Assembly: GCA_938035945.1 (NCBI GenBank)
Contig: CALHOU010000030.1
Span: 1 to 64,000, forward strand
Direction of reading: 5' to 3'
DNA: 64,000 bases
Source: an uncultured Granulosicoccaceae bacterium
GTDB taxonomy: Bacteria; Pseudomonadota; Gammaproteobacteria; Granulosicoccales; Granulosicoccaceae
In this document: one piece after another, positions 9,659-18,892 of the stretch
How the letters are laid out: every line of letters begins with the position of its first letter
How positions within the stretch are numbered: the stretch's first letter is position 1
Program-made: the position numbers and the translations under genes
Notes under the pieces: generated by a model
The model's database searches: none
Told to the model about the DNA's origin: nothing
Seen by the model: the letters and a program-made list of their open reading frames with translations, nothing else

Positions 9659-10870
9659 ATGACTGATCCTGTCGCGCCCAAGCGTTTTGAAGGAAACTTC
9701 ACGCAACAAGAGGCGATTCCTGAAGATGCTATTCAACAAGCAATCGAGGTTATGCGTAGCGGTCGCTTGCATCGATACAATGTAGCTGCTGCTGATGAAT
9801 TGTCAGAAACCGCCTTGCTAGAGCAGGAGTACGCCGCCTATCAAGGACAACGTTACGCATTAGCACTGGCATCTGGCGGCTACGCGATGCAAACAGCTCT
9901 GCGCGCAATAGGTTTGCAACCAGGCGATGCGGTGTTAACCAACGCGTTTACTTTGTCTCCAGTGCCTGGCGCTATTGATGCGGTAGGTGGCAAACCCGTA
10001 TTGGTTGAAACCACAAGCGACCTAGTGATTGATATAGACCATCTAGACGTCCAGGCAAAAGCATCAGGTGCGCGCGTTTTAATGCTATCGCACATGCGTG
10101 GTCATATTGCAGATATGGATGCGATCGTTGAGCTAACAAAAAAATATAACATCACCTTGATCGAAGATTGTGCGCATACAATGGGTGCAAGCTTTGATGA
10201 TGTGCGCAGTGGTAACCACGGACAGATTGCTTGCTTTAGTACTCAAACTTACAAACATATGAATTCTGGTGAAGGTGGCTTTCTGACGACCAACGACGAT
10301 ACCTTAATGGCGCGCGCTATCGTGTTATCGGGTTCTTATATGCTGTACGAACGACACGCGGCCGGTCCGCCGCCGCAAGCATTTAAAGAGGTTCGCCTAC
10401 AAACACCAAACTGCAGTGGTCGTATGGATAATTTGCGTGCGGCTATATTGCGGCCTCAAATTCGATCACTCGACGAGAACTGCAAACGCTGGAATGAACG
10501 TTTTGACGTTATTATGAGCACACTCAAACCCTGCAACGTTATTGCCTTGGCGCAACCACACCCCAAAGCGAAAGAAGTGTCTAGCTCGTTTCAGTTCTCT
10601 ATTCCAGATTACAGCGATGAACAGAATCAGCAATTTCTGGCGCAGTGTTTTGATCGTGGTGTAGAACTTAAATGGTTTGGTGCAATCGACCCGGTTGCCT
10701 ACACCAGTCGTTATGAAAGCTGGGCTTATGTTGAATCGGCTAACTTAGCGCAAACAAACCAAGTATTGCACCGCTTATATGATTGCCGGATTCCGCTGAC
10801 ATTTTCTATTGATGACTGCAAACAGATCGCGCAAATCATTGTTGAAGAAGCACGTAATATCGTAGTCTAA
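9659..10870 (+). CDS. DegT/DnrJ/EryC1/StrS family PLP-dependent aminotransferase
   Basis: Sugar-aminotransferase-type fold. The phosphate-cup region LASGGYAMQTALRAIG, a LIEDCAHTMGASF motif with the Asp that contacts the PLP pyridine nitrogen, and TYKHMNSGEGGF with the expected Schiff-base lysine near residue 199 are all present. Family members transaminate nucleotide-linked ketosugars for O-antigen, pseudaminic acid or antibiotic sugars, but no nucleotide-sugar genes are nearby, so the substrate is open. It lies 8 nt after the rhomboid gene and 4 nt before the next gene, within one operon. Confidence 0.85.
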   Translation: MTDPVAPKRFEGNFTQQEAIPEDAIQQAIEVMRSGRLHRYNVAAADELSETALLEQEYAAYQGQRYALALASGGYAMQTALRAIGLQPGDAVLTNAFTLSPVPGAIDAVGGKPVLVETTSDLVIDIDHLDVQAKASGARVLMLSHMRGHIADMDAIVELTKKYNITLIEDCAHTMGASFDDVRSGNHGQIACFSTQTYKHMNSGEGGFLTTNDDTLMARAIVLSGSYMLYERHAAGPPPQAFKEVRLQTPNCSGRMDNLRAAILRPQIRSLDENCKRWNERFDVIMSTLKPCNVIALAQPHPKAKEVSSSFQFSIPDYSDEQNQQFLAQCFDRGVELKWFGAIDPVAYTSRYESWAYVESANLAQTNQVLHRLYDCRIPLTFSIDDCKQIAQIIVEEARNIVV

Positions 10871-10874
10871 ATTA

Positions 10875-11819
10875 ATGCAACGCGGCGGCAAGTTTATCAA
10901 CGGCCTAGTTACGCTGGCAGGTTTCTGTGCGCTGTTGAGCTTAACAGCGGTTTTTTCTGCGCATTTTATTCTGTTTGATCTGATCAGCCATTTTCGAGTG
11001 CAATACATTGCTCTGCTATTGCCTGTGTATGTGCTGGCAATGTGGCTGCGTAAATCAAAAGCTGTATTGGTGATTAGCTTAGCTTTGGCGATACATGGTT
11101 ACGCAGTAACAATGTCATTGCTGGCAACCACGGTTAACTACGATTACGAGCCCGAGCAACTCACGGTGCTCAATTCAAACTTACTGTTGGACAATCGCAA
11201 CGCACAAGCACAGCTCAAAATAATTGCAGAGAAAAATCCGGACCTTATAGCGCTCCAAGAGTACACTCCGATATGGCACGAGGTGTTAAGCCTCGAGCTG
11301 GCCAACGAGTATCCTTACAGGGTTACACATCCGCTTGGTGGTGTGTTTGGCATGGCTTTATACAGCAAGCACCCAATTCTTAAAGAAAATGTTCTCAGTT
11401 TTGAATCCGGCTGGCCACCGATTATTCTGGCAATGGTTCAAGTCGGCGAACGACAGGTGGATGTTGCGGTCGTTCACCCGCCCCCACCCATGTCGGTATC
11501 AATGTACAACATTAGAAACGACACCCTTCGGCTTGTAGCGGAACAGGTGGCATCACTGGAGCGAGCAGTGATCGTTATTGGGGATTTTAATGCAACGCCA
11601 TGGACTGCGCATTATGCGCAGATGCAATCAATCGCCGGATTAAGAAGCGCAAGAGCGGGATTCGGATTTCACCCAACCTGGCCTGCAAATTTTTTTCCAC
11701 TGCTCATTCCTATTGACCACGTATTGATTAACTCTAAAGTGGGCGTGACATTGTTTGAGTCAGTCACATCGCAGGGATCTGATCATCGAAATATTGTTGC
11801 GAATCTTCAAATTTACTAG
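10875..11819 (+). CDS. endonuclease/exonuclease/phosphatase-fold protein with N-terminal membrane helices
   Basis: Three hydrophobic segments within the first 90 residues precede a catalytic domain of the DNase I/sphingomyelinase/inositol phosphatase superfamily. The expected motifs are in order: LNSNLLLDNRN, LIALQEYT (metal-binding Glu), VAVVHPPPP, VIGDFNATPW (Asp/Asn), IPIDHVL and GSDHRNI (catalytic His). The topology resembles VanX-neighbour/YafD-like membrane EEP proteins, with the catalytic part probably periplasmic. Substrate is unknown. Its stop codon overlaps that of the convergent tadE-like gene. Confidence 0.82.
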   Translation: MQRGGKFINGLVTLAGFCALLSLTAVFSAHFILFDLISHFRVQYIALLLPVYVLAMWLRKSKAVLVISLALAIHGYAVTMSLLATTVNYDYEPEQLTVLNSNLLLDNRNAQAQLKIIAEKNPDLIALQEYTPIWHEVLSLELANEYPYRVTHPLGGVFGMALYSKHPILKENVLSFESGWPPIILAMVQVGERQVDVAVVHPPPPMSVSMYNIRNDTLRLVAEQVASLERAVIVIGDFNATPWTAHYAQMQSIAGLRSARAGFGFHPTWPANFFPLLIPIDHVLINSKVGVTLFESVTSQGSDHRNIVANLQIY

Positions 11820-12748
11820 CACAAGGTTTCTTCGGGCTTAGGCACGAAAGCCGCTGGTGAGTCTTGATGGCATTCAGTGTCGCCACGATGCTGAATCACA
11901 ACATGCGACGCCAGGCCATTTTCATTACACTCATTGTCGGTCTGATTAGCTTCTGGCTCGAGTTCTGCAGAACTCGGCGCACGGTTTTCTTGGCGTTCGA
12001 TTTCTTCCACTGTCCACTCATACATAGAATCGAATACCCTAGCTGCTGGGGGTGGCAACTGACTGTCCCAACTTTCAGACTGCATGCGAACCGTAGCAGT
12101 TGATTGCAACGGTAGCATCCCACGTATGTAATACATCCAATTATCCGGGTCTACTTTCATCATAACCGAACGCAATGCGAAGTCCATTCCAGGTATTCTC
12201 ATATCCAGAACAGGTAGGCGCATTTGATAACCAAACGTGGTGCGAATCTTCAATAGATTTGCATCCTGAATATTCAACCCATCTGATTTTATTTCAGTAT
12301 GATTTCTAACGCGCAGATGGCTGTTGGGAATAGCGCTAACTTGTCTGCGATTTCCATGATTGTCTGTGACATCTTGGAGTTCACCATGCTCAGCAAAGCT
12401 CGCGGCAGTAGGGTTGAGTATTTCAATTGACGTGGCACTAGGATCATTAGCTATAACAACTGATCTAACGATGGCATTAGAACCGTCCTGCAGACTTCCA
12501 TCTCCGCCAAATATTGGCGCCATGCGAAACCCCAGTTCTTTTCGCATAGTATCTACTTGAGCATTATTAACAGCACCCGTACGCGCTGCTTCAAACGTTG
12601 CATAATTCAGTATTGATTTCGCGTGATAAATCAGTCCAAGTTGAACCACACTCATTCCTAAATACAATAAGAGTGGGGTAGCAATCAAAAACTCAACCAT
12701 AGATGCGCCACGTTGCACTTGAGCAGAATGAACAATACTTATATACAT
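11816..12748 (-). CDS. tadE: TadE-family pilus assembly pseudopilin
   Basis: The N-terminus QVQRGASMVEFLIATPLLLYLGMSVVQLGLIYHAKSILNYATFEAARTGAV is a classic TadE signature, with a prepilin-type cleavage site G|ASMVE, one transmembrane helix and the conserved AAR motif. The remaining 250 residues are extracytoplasmic and longer than in short TadE proteins. A good GGGAAGG ribosome binding site precedes the ATG. This is the last gene of the Tad string, 83 nt downstream of the TPR lipoprotein gene. Confidence 0.85.
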   Translation of the reverse strand: MYISIVHSAQVQRGASMVEFLIATPLLLYLGMSVVQLGLIYHAKSILNYATFEAARTGAVNNAQVDTMRKELGFRMAPIFGGDGSLQDGSNAIVRSVVIANDPSATSIEILNPTAASFAEHGELQDVTDNHGNRRQVSAIPNSHLRVRNHTEIKSDGLNIQDANLLKIRTTFGYQMRLPVLDMRIPGMDFALRSVMMKVDPDNWMYYIRGMLPLQSTATVRMQSESWDSQLPPPAARVFDSMYEWTVEEIERQENRAPSSAELEPEANQTDNECNENGLASHVVIQHRGDTECHQDSPAAFVPKPEETLC

Positions 12749-12831
12749 TATTACCTTCCCTGTAATAACAGTTAGCAGCTAAGTACCAGAGTACCAACAA
12801 ATCCATCGATACAATACAGTGAAAACCCTAG

Positions 12832-13317
12832 TTAACGGTGAACACGTGTAGGTTTTAAAGCTTCGTTTAAAATTCTATCGAGCGCTACAACACGTTGTTG
12901 AATAAGTTCTCTTGCCGGATCGTCAGTGCGAAGATGTTCCCAGGACTCGAGCATGGCCAACTTCGCATTTAGCATATAGGCGGTTGAAAGATTAAACCAA
13001 GACTTCGGCTGATCCGCATCGCGTTCGATAGACAATCTATACGCATCGATTGCCTGATCGAAATCTCCTTTTTGCACATACGTATTCGCCAACCTAAACC
13101 AGATATAAGCATCCGTTGGCACCTTGTGCGTGATCTGTTGATACATCCGAGCGGCTTCATCCCAGCGCGCTCCTTTATAAGCCTTAATGGCCAGTTCAGA
13201 CAATTCGAAGATATCATCGCTATACAGTTCTTTATCCGCAAGGCTAACACAGCTCATCAGAGGCGTTGATAGACCAACTATGAGAAAAATATTTTTTAGT
13301 CGTCTTAGTTTAGACAC
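12832..13317 (-). CDS. tadD: TadD-like TPR lipoprotein
   Basis: Probable outer-membrane lipoprotein acting as the Tad pilotin or assembly factor. The signal peptide ends in a lipobox, LMSC, after a hydrophobic stretch, followed by at least two tetratricopeptide repeats (YIWFRLANTYVQKGDFDQAIDAYRLSIE). I place the start at GTG 13317 (VSKLRRLKN) because AAGGAG sits 5 nt upstream. The track's ATG five codons earlier has that AAGGAG inside its coding region. The start overlaps the DUF192 stop by 8 nt. The protein is shorter than typical TadD (about 250 aa). Confidence 0.75.
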   Translation of the reverse strand: MSKLRRLKNIFLIVGLSTPLMSCVSLADKELYSDDIFELSELAIKAYKGARWDEAARMYQQITHKVPTDAYIWFRLANTYVQKGDFDQAIDAYRLSIERDADQPKSWFNLSTAYMLNAKLAMLESWEHLRTDDPARELIQQRVVALDRILNEALKPTRVHR

Positions 13318-13657
13318 TGTGTCTCCTTCCAATGTTTAGCTTATGCGTTATCGACAATTCGACACCACTACCTATGTTTAGCCGCTTTGCGGTACCACAT
13401 TTTAGTTCCAATACCGAGCACGCACGCATACAATAAACATGTCGATACGGCTTAAGTAACGCCGTTTTGACTACCTTATCCATGGCCGAGAGAAATACGA
13501 CATCCAAAGCGTAGGTCATACCGATTGAATGCACGTGATTACAGTTGGGTATAAACAGCGCTTCATCTGGGCTCAGTTCAGCGCACCAAAGCAGGCCTCG
13601 AAATCTTTGCGTAAAACCGCAAGCTTCGTAAACAGTTATTTCTTCTGGAATGTTCAC
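13310..13657 (-). CDS. DUF192 family protein
   Basis: Small beta-rich domain of unknown function, recognisable from RFRGLLWCAELSPDEALFIPNCNHVHSIGMTYALDVVFL and the end VLELKCGTAKRLNIGSGVEL. DUF192 proteins usually carry a signal peptide; this one does not, so it would stay in the cytoplasm. It is embedded in the Tad string between a small lipoprotein and the TPR gene, with an 8-nt overlap to the latter, suggesting a role linked to pilus production. What that role is cannot be told from sequence. Confidence 0.75.
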   Translation of the reverse strand: MNIPEEITVYEACGFTQRFRGLLWCAELSPDEALFIPNCNHVHSIGMTYALDVVFLSAMDKVVKTALLKPYRHVYCMRACSVLELKCGTAKRLNIGSGVELSITHKLNIGRRHSV

Positions 13658-13678
13658 CGAACTTGTATTCCACCAATG

Positions 13679-13951
13679 CTAACTTGTAAAGTGAGAAAAG
13701 TATTGGAGCCCATGGCTACTCACAAGCGGACTGTCTGGTGCATCGACCTCTGAAATCACATCGGGGACATCGTGATATGCGTATCCGCTACCGGTGGCGT
13801 ATGTACCAACTAACGGCAATTGGTCTGTGGTATTTCGACTGATTTTTGATTGTGGCTTTACCAACACGGATGCTCCAGGTGGTCGTTGCTCGGTATCGCA
13901 TGCGCAGATCAATTGGCACAGCGGCAACGTTAATATCCGATTAGTCTTCAA
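13679..13951 (-). CDS. small putative lipoprotein of the Tad operon, TTG start
   Basis: Not recognised. The track's frame starts at 14017 inside tadC, but GGAGAGG lies 9 nt upstream of a TTG at 13951. That gives KTNRILTLPLCQLICACDTEQRPPG, a short basic start, a hydrophobic stretch and a lipobox-like ICAC. The mature part (about 70 residues) is polar with no visible domain. It starts 16 nt after the tadC stop. Size, position and lipobox fit a small outer-membrane accessory factor; this is inference. Confidence 0.55.
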   Translation of the reverse strand: MKTNRILTLPLCQLICACDTEQRPPGASVLVKPQSKISRNTTDQLPLVGTYATGSGYAYHDVPDVISEVDAPDSPLVSSHGLQYFSHFTS

Positions 13952-13967
13952 TGACTGTTCCTCTCCT

Positions 13968-14879
13968 TTAACCCGGCCAGTTATAGGCCCAAACCAAGGG
14001 CGCCCAAGTGATTGCACCTTCTAAAATGGCTTTACTTACTAGTAAAAATCCAAGCACCATGAAGGTACACGGGAAAATAAACATGAGTAGCGGCCCCAAT
14101 AATTTAACTGGCGCTTCCATCGCCAGTTTCTCCGCCTTTAAAAAACGTTCGTTTCGAATCTGATTAGCTTGCGCACGTAGAATCGGCCCTAAGCTAGAAC
14201 CCGTTCTCTCAGCTTGGATCATGCTAGATATAACGCCATTTAATGTAGAGCTTCCACTGCGCTCTGACATGGCTTTAAGTGACTCAGACCGGGTTTTACC
14301 AGCACGAATATCACGCAAGACTCGGCTAAACTCACTTCTAAGTGGAGAATCGCCAGACTTGGCTACGGCTTGAGTTAATCCGCCAGTTAAATTTGTTCCT
14401 GCTTCAATGGCGAGCGTGATGATATCGAGATAGAACGGCAACTTTCTAAATATTTCTGCTTTTCTGCGAGCAGCGGCTTCTTTGAGCCACAGTTCGGGAT
14501 AGTAGTAACCACCTACCCCGGCAAGCAATGCCATAGTCATTACTGCATTTCCAAGCATTGCAAAAAGAACCAGACCAAATACAGAAAATATAGTTGCCGA
14601 AACTATCTTGGCGGCGATGAATTGTTTGGGCATGATGCTAAAGTCTTTGCCAGCGATGCGTAGGCGGATATACACAGCTTCTACGAGTGCATGACTAAAG
14701 TACTTGCCCCAATGGTGCTCAACCGCAGCAATTAATGGCCAAACTAATTTGAAACCCATTGCAGGTTGGTCCAAAAAAGAGCGGTCCTCATCCGGCACTT
14801 CATGGAACATCCGGTAGATTTGCCAACCGGCCAAGCCCATGAATAAACCAAACACGATACTGATAAGAATGATGTTCAT
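13968..14879 (-). CDS. tadC: TadC, type II secretion F-like inner-membrane protein
   Basis: Polytopic platform protein of the Tad machine. A transmembrane helix near the N-terminus, two in the middle (around 95-140), the T2SSF domain (FRKLPFYLDIITLAIEAGTNLTGGLTQAV...SGDSPLRSEFSRVLRDIRAGKTRSESLKAM) and terminal hydrophobic segments are visible. The length of 303 aa is normal. The start overlaps the tadB stop by 4 nt (ATGA), indicating translational coupling. Confidence 0.9.
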   Translation of the reverse strand: MNIILISIVFGLFMGLAGWQIYRMFHEVPDEDRSFLDQPAMGFKLVWPLIAAVEHHWGKYFSHALVEAVYIRLRIAGKDFSIMPKQFIAAKIVSATIFSVFGLVLFAMLGNAVMTMALLAGVGGYYYPELWLKEAAARRKAEIFRKLPFYLDIITLAIEAGTNLTGGLTQAVAKSGDSPLRSEFSRVLRDIRAGKTRSESLKAMSERSGSSTLNGVISSMIQAERTGSSLGPILRAQANQIRNERFLKAEKLAMEAPVKLLGPLLMFIFPCTFMVLGFLLVSKAILEGAITWAPLVWAYNWPG

Positions 14880-15724
14880 ATGTCAATGGAGACAATTTTT
14901 CTAATCACTATCCCCCCTACTAGCTGTAGAAAACAAATCATGGTAAGAAATATCCAGCCCAAGAGTCCGCTAAAAATGGGTTGAGTAGCTTCTGGCTCAA
15001 TTATCAATAGTGCCAATAAAATGATAAAAGGCAATGCTGTTACAACATAGCCCTGCAACACACCTTGTGCGGTTAGAGATTTTATTTTTCCCTCCATTGC
15101 CATCTTCTGTCGTAAGTTGTCTGATAGCCTGGATAAAATCTCCGCCAAATTCCCACCCAACTCTTGCGCAATCAGTGCGGCACAAATAACCAAGTCCATT
15201 TCTTCTGTTTGCACACGCTCACCTAGATTATCCATCGCTTCCTCAAGCCTAGCCCCCAATCGGATTTCTCTGAGCATGAGTGAAAACTCTTGACTTATAG
15301 GCCCGTTATGCTCCTGAACCATTGATTGCACGGCTGAAACGAAAGTGGAGCCAGCTCGCATGGCTCCGCTGATTTGACCTAACGCATCCGGCAAAGCCAC
15401 ATTGATCGCTTGAGCGCGTTTTCTTTCCAACAGCTTGAAATAGAGTTTTGGAAATTGAAACACGATTACAAAGGAAAGAAGCACGAAAACCCAAGCGAAA
15501 TCCAAAACGTATAAAGATAACGGAACCAGTAACATTGCAACAACGTACACACCTAACAAATTTCGCACATCACGAAATACAAACAATCGCTGCATGGTTT
15601 GCGCTGCCGACTCTGAAAATTCCTTGGTATGCCGCAACCAGGCTTGAGAGCCGGCGTCGAGCATAGAAAAAACGATCAAACCAGCACTAAGCATAAATAT
15701 CGCTAAAATGAGCAGTAGCGTCAT
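14876..15724 (-). CDS. tadB: TadB, type II secretion F-like inner-membrane protein
   Basis: Partner of TadC in the inner-membrane platform of the Flp pilus machine. N-terminal hydrophobic helices, then a T2SSF domain (LPDALGQISGAMRAGSTFVSAVQSMVQEHNGPISQEFSLMLREIRLGARLEEAMDNLGERV) and two C-terminal membrane helices. The length of 282 aa is typical. It overlaps both neighbours by 4 nt (ATGA) and lies between tadA and tadC in the usual order. Confidence 0.9.
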   Translation of the reverse strand: MTLLLILAIFMLSAGLIVFSMLDAGSQAWLRHTKEFSESAAQTMQRLFVFRDVRNLLGVYVVAMLLVPLSLYVLDFAWVFVLLSFVIVFQFPKLYFKLLERKRAQAINVALPDALGQISGAMRAGSTFVSAVQSMVQEHNGPISQEFSLMLREIRLGARLEEAMDNLGERVQTEEMDLVICAALIAQELGGNLAEILSRLSDNLRQKMAMEGKIKSLTAQGVLQGYVVTALPFIILLALLIIEPEATQPIFSGLLGWIFLTMICFLQLVGGIVIRKIVSIDI

Positions 15725-17499
15725 GCTATTTCTCCGGCACGGCTGTTATTAAAACAACTAATATCAACCGCCTTCCCCATCGCGCGCAACTCGTCGTAGA
15801 ATGTTGGAATAAATCCTGTGGGTTGGAAAACACCCGTCACCTTTCCCATGGAGTCAATGCCTTGCTGCCGGAACTCAAAGATATCTTGAAGCTGTACAGT
15901 CCCACTTTCAACACCAACAACTTCAGTAACTTTGCTGATTTTTCTAGAACCGCAGGGAAACCGCGTTTGCTGAACGATAAGATGCACAGCAGATGCAACT
16001 TGTTCTCTTATTGCGGCAACAGGTAGATCAAGCCCGGCCATAAGAACCAGTACTTCCAACCTTGATATGACATCCCTCGGCGTATTCGCGTGGATGGTAG
16101 TCAAGGAGCCATCATGACCGGTGTTCATCGCTTGTAACATATCTATTGCTTCACCTCCTCTGCACTCTCCGATTACGATTCGGTCGGGCCGCATTCGCAA
16201 AGAATTTGTTACTAAATCCCGAATTGGTACACCGCCCTTGCCTTCCAAATTAGAGGGACGGGATTCCAGCGATACCAGATTGGGCTGGGCTAGAGACAAT
16301 TCAGCCGCATCCTCTATAGTGACAATACGATCTGTATCAGGAATAAAATTCGATAGCACATTGAGTAGCGTGGTTTTCCCCGACCCGGTTCCGCCGGCAA
16401 CGATAATATTCTTATGGCTCTCGACGCAGACTTTGAAGAAATCTACGATCTGCTGATTAGCCGAACCGAATGAGATAAGATCCGAAAACTGCATTCTGTT
16501 CTTCGGAAACTTACGGATGGTCATGCTTGGACCCTTGAGCGCTATTGGTGGAATTACCGCATTGACTCTGGAGCCATCCTTTAAACGAGCATCAACTATA
16601 GGACTACTTTCATCGATACGACGCCCGATAGGCGTTATGATTCTCTCTATAACAGCATATACAGCAGCATCATTACTAAATTGATTTCTTGAACGAACGA
16701 TTTTTCCATCTTTTTCTAAAAATATTTCCGTGTGGTTGTTAACCATTATCTCTGTGACATCATCATCGTCAAGAAAACGTTCAAGTGGCCCTAACCCCAC
16801 TGCCTCGTTCAGTACGTTACTCTTCAGCAAATTCAAGTCTATAGTTTTCGGTATCTGATCACTCAAACTGGATACGGTTTGAGTGATCAACTGAGCTGCT
16901 TCTTCGCGCAGATCTTCATCCGACATGCGGTTAACATCTTTGCGTCTCAAGTCCATTTGGTGCAGCAATTGGTCGTGACAAACCCCGCACCAATACGCTA
17001 GCTCCTTATCCTGTCTGCGGATAGCACGCTGGGCTAGTTCCTCACTTTTTGGAAGGTCCCCAGTAGAGAGGCTTTGCAAATTCGTGTCGAAATCTTGTTG
17101 CGCGCTATACTGGCTTTCGGGTTTCGCCGAAGTTTTTTGAATTTGCTTAAGGCTTACGGATTCAGTCTTTTGACCGACCGCAATACCAACAATGTGGTCT
17201 GGAATCACAGGCATACCGTCTAACGCAATTGAAACATCGCCGATGGATATTTCATCGAGTTCGCTAAGCGGCCCGTACTCCTGAACTCTTTCCCGATTTA
17301 CCCAAGTCCCGCCCAAACTGCCTAAATCTGTAACATGAACTCCCGAAGATCGTAAACGAAACTCTGCATGACGTTTCGCCATGGTGCGGGTATCGATAAC
17401 TAGATCGTTGCTGCGGGCACTGCCGATGGTGCAAATCTCCCCGTTGACTTTGAACAGTTTTCGCCTATTCCCAGCATAAGAATAAAAGAAGTTGAACAT
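15721..17499 (-). CDS. tadA: FHA domain-TadA/CpaF secretion ATPase fusion
   Basis: Hexameric ATPase that powers Flp pilus assembly. I set the start at ATG 17499 (MFNFFYSYAG), 4 nt after the secretin stop with GGAG upstream; the track's start lies inside the secretin gene. The N-terminal 95 residues form a forkhead-associated phosphothreonine-binding domain (TIGSARSNDLVIDTRTMAKRHAEFRLRSSGVHVTDLGSLGGTWVN), absent from standard TadA/CpaF. After a linker with CGVCHDQLLHQ, the CpaF core has Walker A GGTGSGKTT (about residue 370), the Asp box ITIEDAAEL, Walker B MRPDRIVIGECRGGEA and the His box DGSLTTIHANTPRD. All catalytic motifs look intact. Confidence 0.9.
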   Translation of the reverse strand: MFNFFYSYAGNRRKLFKVNGEICTIGSARSNDLVIDTRTMAKRHAEFRLRSSGVHVTDLGSLGGTWVNRERVQEYGPLSELDEISIGDVSIALDGMPVIPDHIVGIAVGQKTESVSLKQIQKTSAKPESQYSAQQDFDTNLQSLSTGDLPKSEELAQRAIRRQDKELAYWCGVCHDQLLHQMDLRRKDVNRMSDEDLREEAAQLITQTVSSLSDQIPKTIDLNLLKSNVLNEAVGLGPLERFLDDDDVTEIMVNNHTEIFLEKDGKIVRSRNQFSNDAAVYAVIERIITPIGRRIDESSPIVDARLKDGSRVNAVIPPIALKGPSMTIRKFPKNRMQFSDLISFGSANQQIVDFFKVCVESHKNIIVAGGTGSGKTTLLNVLSNFIPDTDRIVTIEDAAELSLAQPNLVSLESRPSNLEGKGGVPIRDLVTNSLRMRPDRIVIGECRGGEAIDMLQAMNTGHDGSLTTIHANTPRDVISRLEVLVLMAGLDLPVAAIREQVASAVHLIVQQTRFPCGSRKISKVTEVVGVESGTVQLQDIFEFRQQGIDSMGKVTGVFQPTGFIPTFYDELRAMGKAVDISCFNNSRAGEIA

Positions 17500-17503
17500 A
17501 AGG

Positions 17504-18892
17504 CTACTCCAGCAGGGGTAGCACGTTGCGAGACTTTCGCAGCGCTTTAGTTGCATAGACCGCAAGCTCAGATTGTCTATGTGTGAGCTTTTGTCCCTCT
17601 GGTTCTATTACTTGCGGGGTCACAAATATAACTAATTCACTGACCGAATTTCGAATATTCTCCGACTTAAACAATCGGCCGAGTATTGGAACATTCCCTA
17701 ATCCTGGTAATTTGTCGATGTCTGAGCTTGACTCTGAACTCAACAACCCACTAATAACGATAGTTTCACCAGACTGAACATTAACTTGTGTTTGCGCTCT
17801 TCGCGTTAATAACCCTGGTGTACCTTGAATAGACAAGGCCGCGTCAATTTGGCTGATCTCTGTTTCAACCTTCGCTCTGATGTTACCGTTGGCGTCTATC
17901 TCCGGTGACACATTGAGCTTTATGCCGTAGTCTTTGAATGCAATTTTGGTTTCCCCGTTTGCACCAACTGACGGGTATGGCACCTCGCCACCAGCAAGAA
18001 AGCTGGCCACACCACCATTGGCACAGCTCAATACCGGTTCTGCTAAGGTCACGGCATCGCCGTTGGTGGCAAGAAAATTTATTCTGGAAGTGATGTTGGA
18101 GGCAATACCAAAGTAGGTTGAGAAAGGCGCAACCGAGTTCGGTAGATTCTCAAAACCATCGACGGATGGTCGGAATAAGTTGTTTCCGATCACATCACCA
18201 GCTGTGGCGAACGTGGGACCGGCAATGCCATCGCCCCAATCAATCCCCAACTTCCCTAACGCACTTTTACGAAACTCGACCATCTTTACTTGCATTCTAA
18301 CCATGCGTTCGATCGGAAAACGCGTCTCAGGATCTGTTTCGCTGACCCGAATGTTGTAATCGCTTTGCGCACCATCTGTGTGCCACAATCGCAAACTCGT
18401 ACTACCGACATTCTGACCGATCACCAGCAATTCACCCGAATCTAAAACTTCCGCTCGTACAACGCCACCGTTACCAACGGCAACTCGGGTCACCGACACC
18501 TGACCGAGCACGCGGACCTGACCTGCGAAAAGATCTACATTTTTCGTACTGACCTGTTGTAAGGCTGTTTCAACAGCTAAGCTGGATTTGCGCTGGGTCG
18601 CGGAGTCAGGGCGCTCATGATTGGCGGGGACTTTTTTAAATTCTTGCATTTTGAATCTGTCCGTTAAACGTAGGTTTTGTAGAGATTCATTGGGCCTTGG
18701 TAAAGCGTTGCTCTGACTAGGATTAACGGTAGATGTTACATTCGATGGAGACGGTAACGGTGAACCAGGTTGTTTGTTGGTTACTGGCTGATAGGCCGAA
18801 CCAACAACCTGCCAGTTATCTCCCGCCTGTACAGGCAGCTGAGCGAGCATAAGCGTAGTCCAAATTATCAGTGGATTCTTGTTCAAACTCAT
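17504..18892 (-). CDS. rcpA: Tad secretin CpaC/RcpA
   Basis: Outer-membrane pore for the Flp pilus. A signal peptide (LIIWTTLMLAQLPVQAGD) is followed by a BON/CpaC N-terminal region (LFAGQVRVLGQVSVTRVAVGNGGVVRAEVLDSGELLVIGQNVGSTSLRLW) and the secretin domain with VPYPS, GIKLNVSPEIDANG, VQSGETIVISGLL and LPGLGNVPILGRLFKS. The length of 462 aa is typical. A Pro/Ser/Asn-rich spacer separates the signal peptide from the folded part. The start overlaps the cpaB stop by 4 nt. Confidence 0.92.
   Translation of the reverse strand: MSLNKNPLIIWTTLMLAQLPVQAGDNWQVVGSAYQPVTNKQPGSPLPSPSNVTSTVNPSQSNALPRPNESLQNLRLTDRFKMQEFKKVPANHERPDSATQRKSSLAVETALQQVSTKNVDLFAGQVRVLGQVSVTRVAVGNGGVVRAEVLDSGELLVIGQNVGSTSLRLWHTDGAQSDYNIRVSETDPETRFPIERMVRMQVKMVEFRKSALGKLGIDWGDGIAGPTFATAGDVIGNNLFRPSVDGFENLPNSVAPFSTYFGIASNITSRINFLATNGDAVTLAEPVLSCANGGVASFLAGGEVPYPSVGANGETKIAFKDYGIKLNVSPEIDANGNIRAKVETEISQIDAALSIQGTPGLLTRRAQTQVNVQSGETIVISGLLSSESSSDIDKLPGLGNVPILGRLFKSENIRNSVSELVIFVTPQVIEPEGQKLTHRQSELAVYATKALRKSRNVLPLLE

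Noticed and set aside
17500-17565. Extended N-terminus of TadA in the track
   Set aside because: It lies inside the secretin gene and has no family similarity; ATG 17499 has an SD and adjoins the secretin stop.
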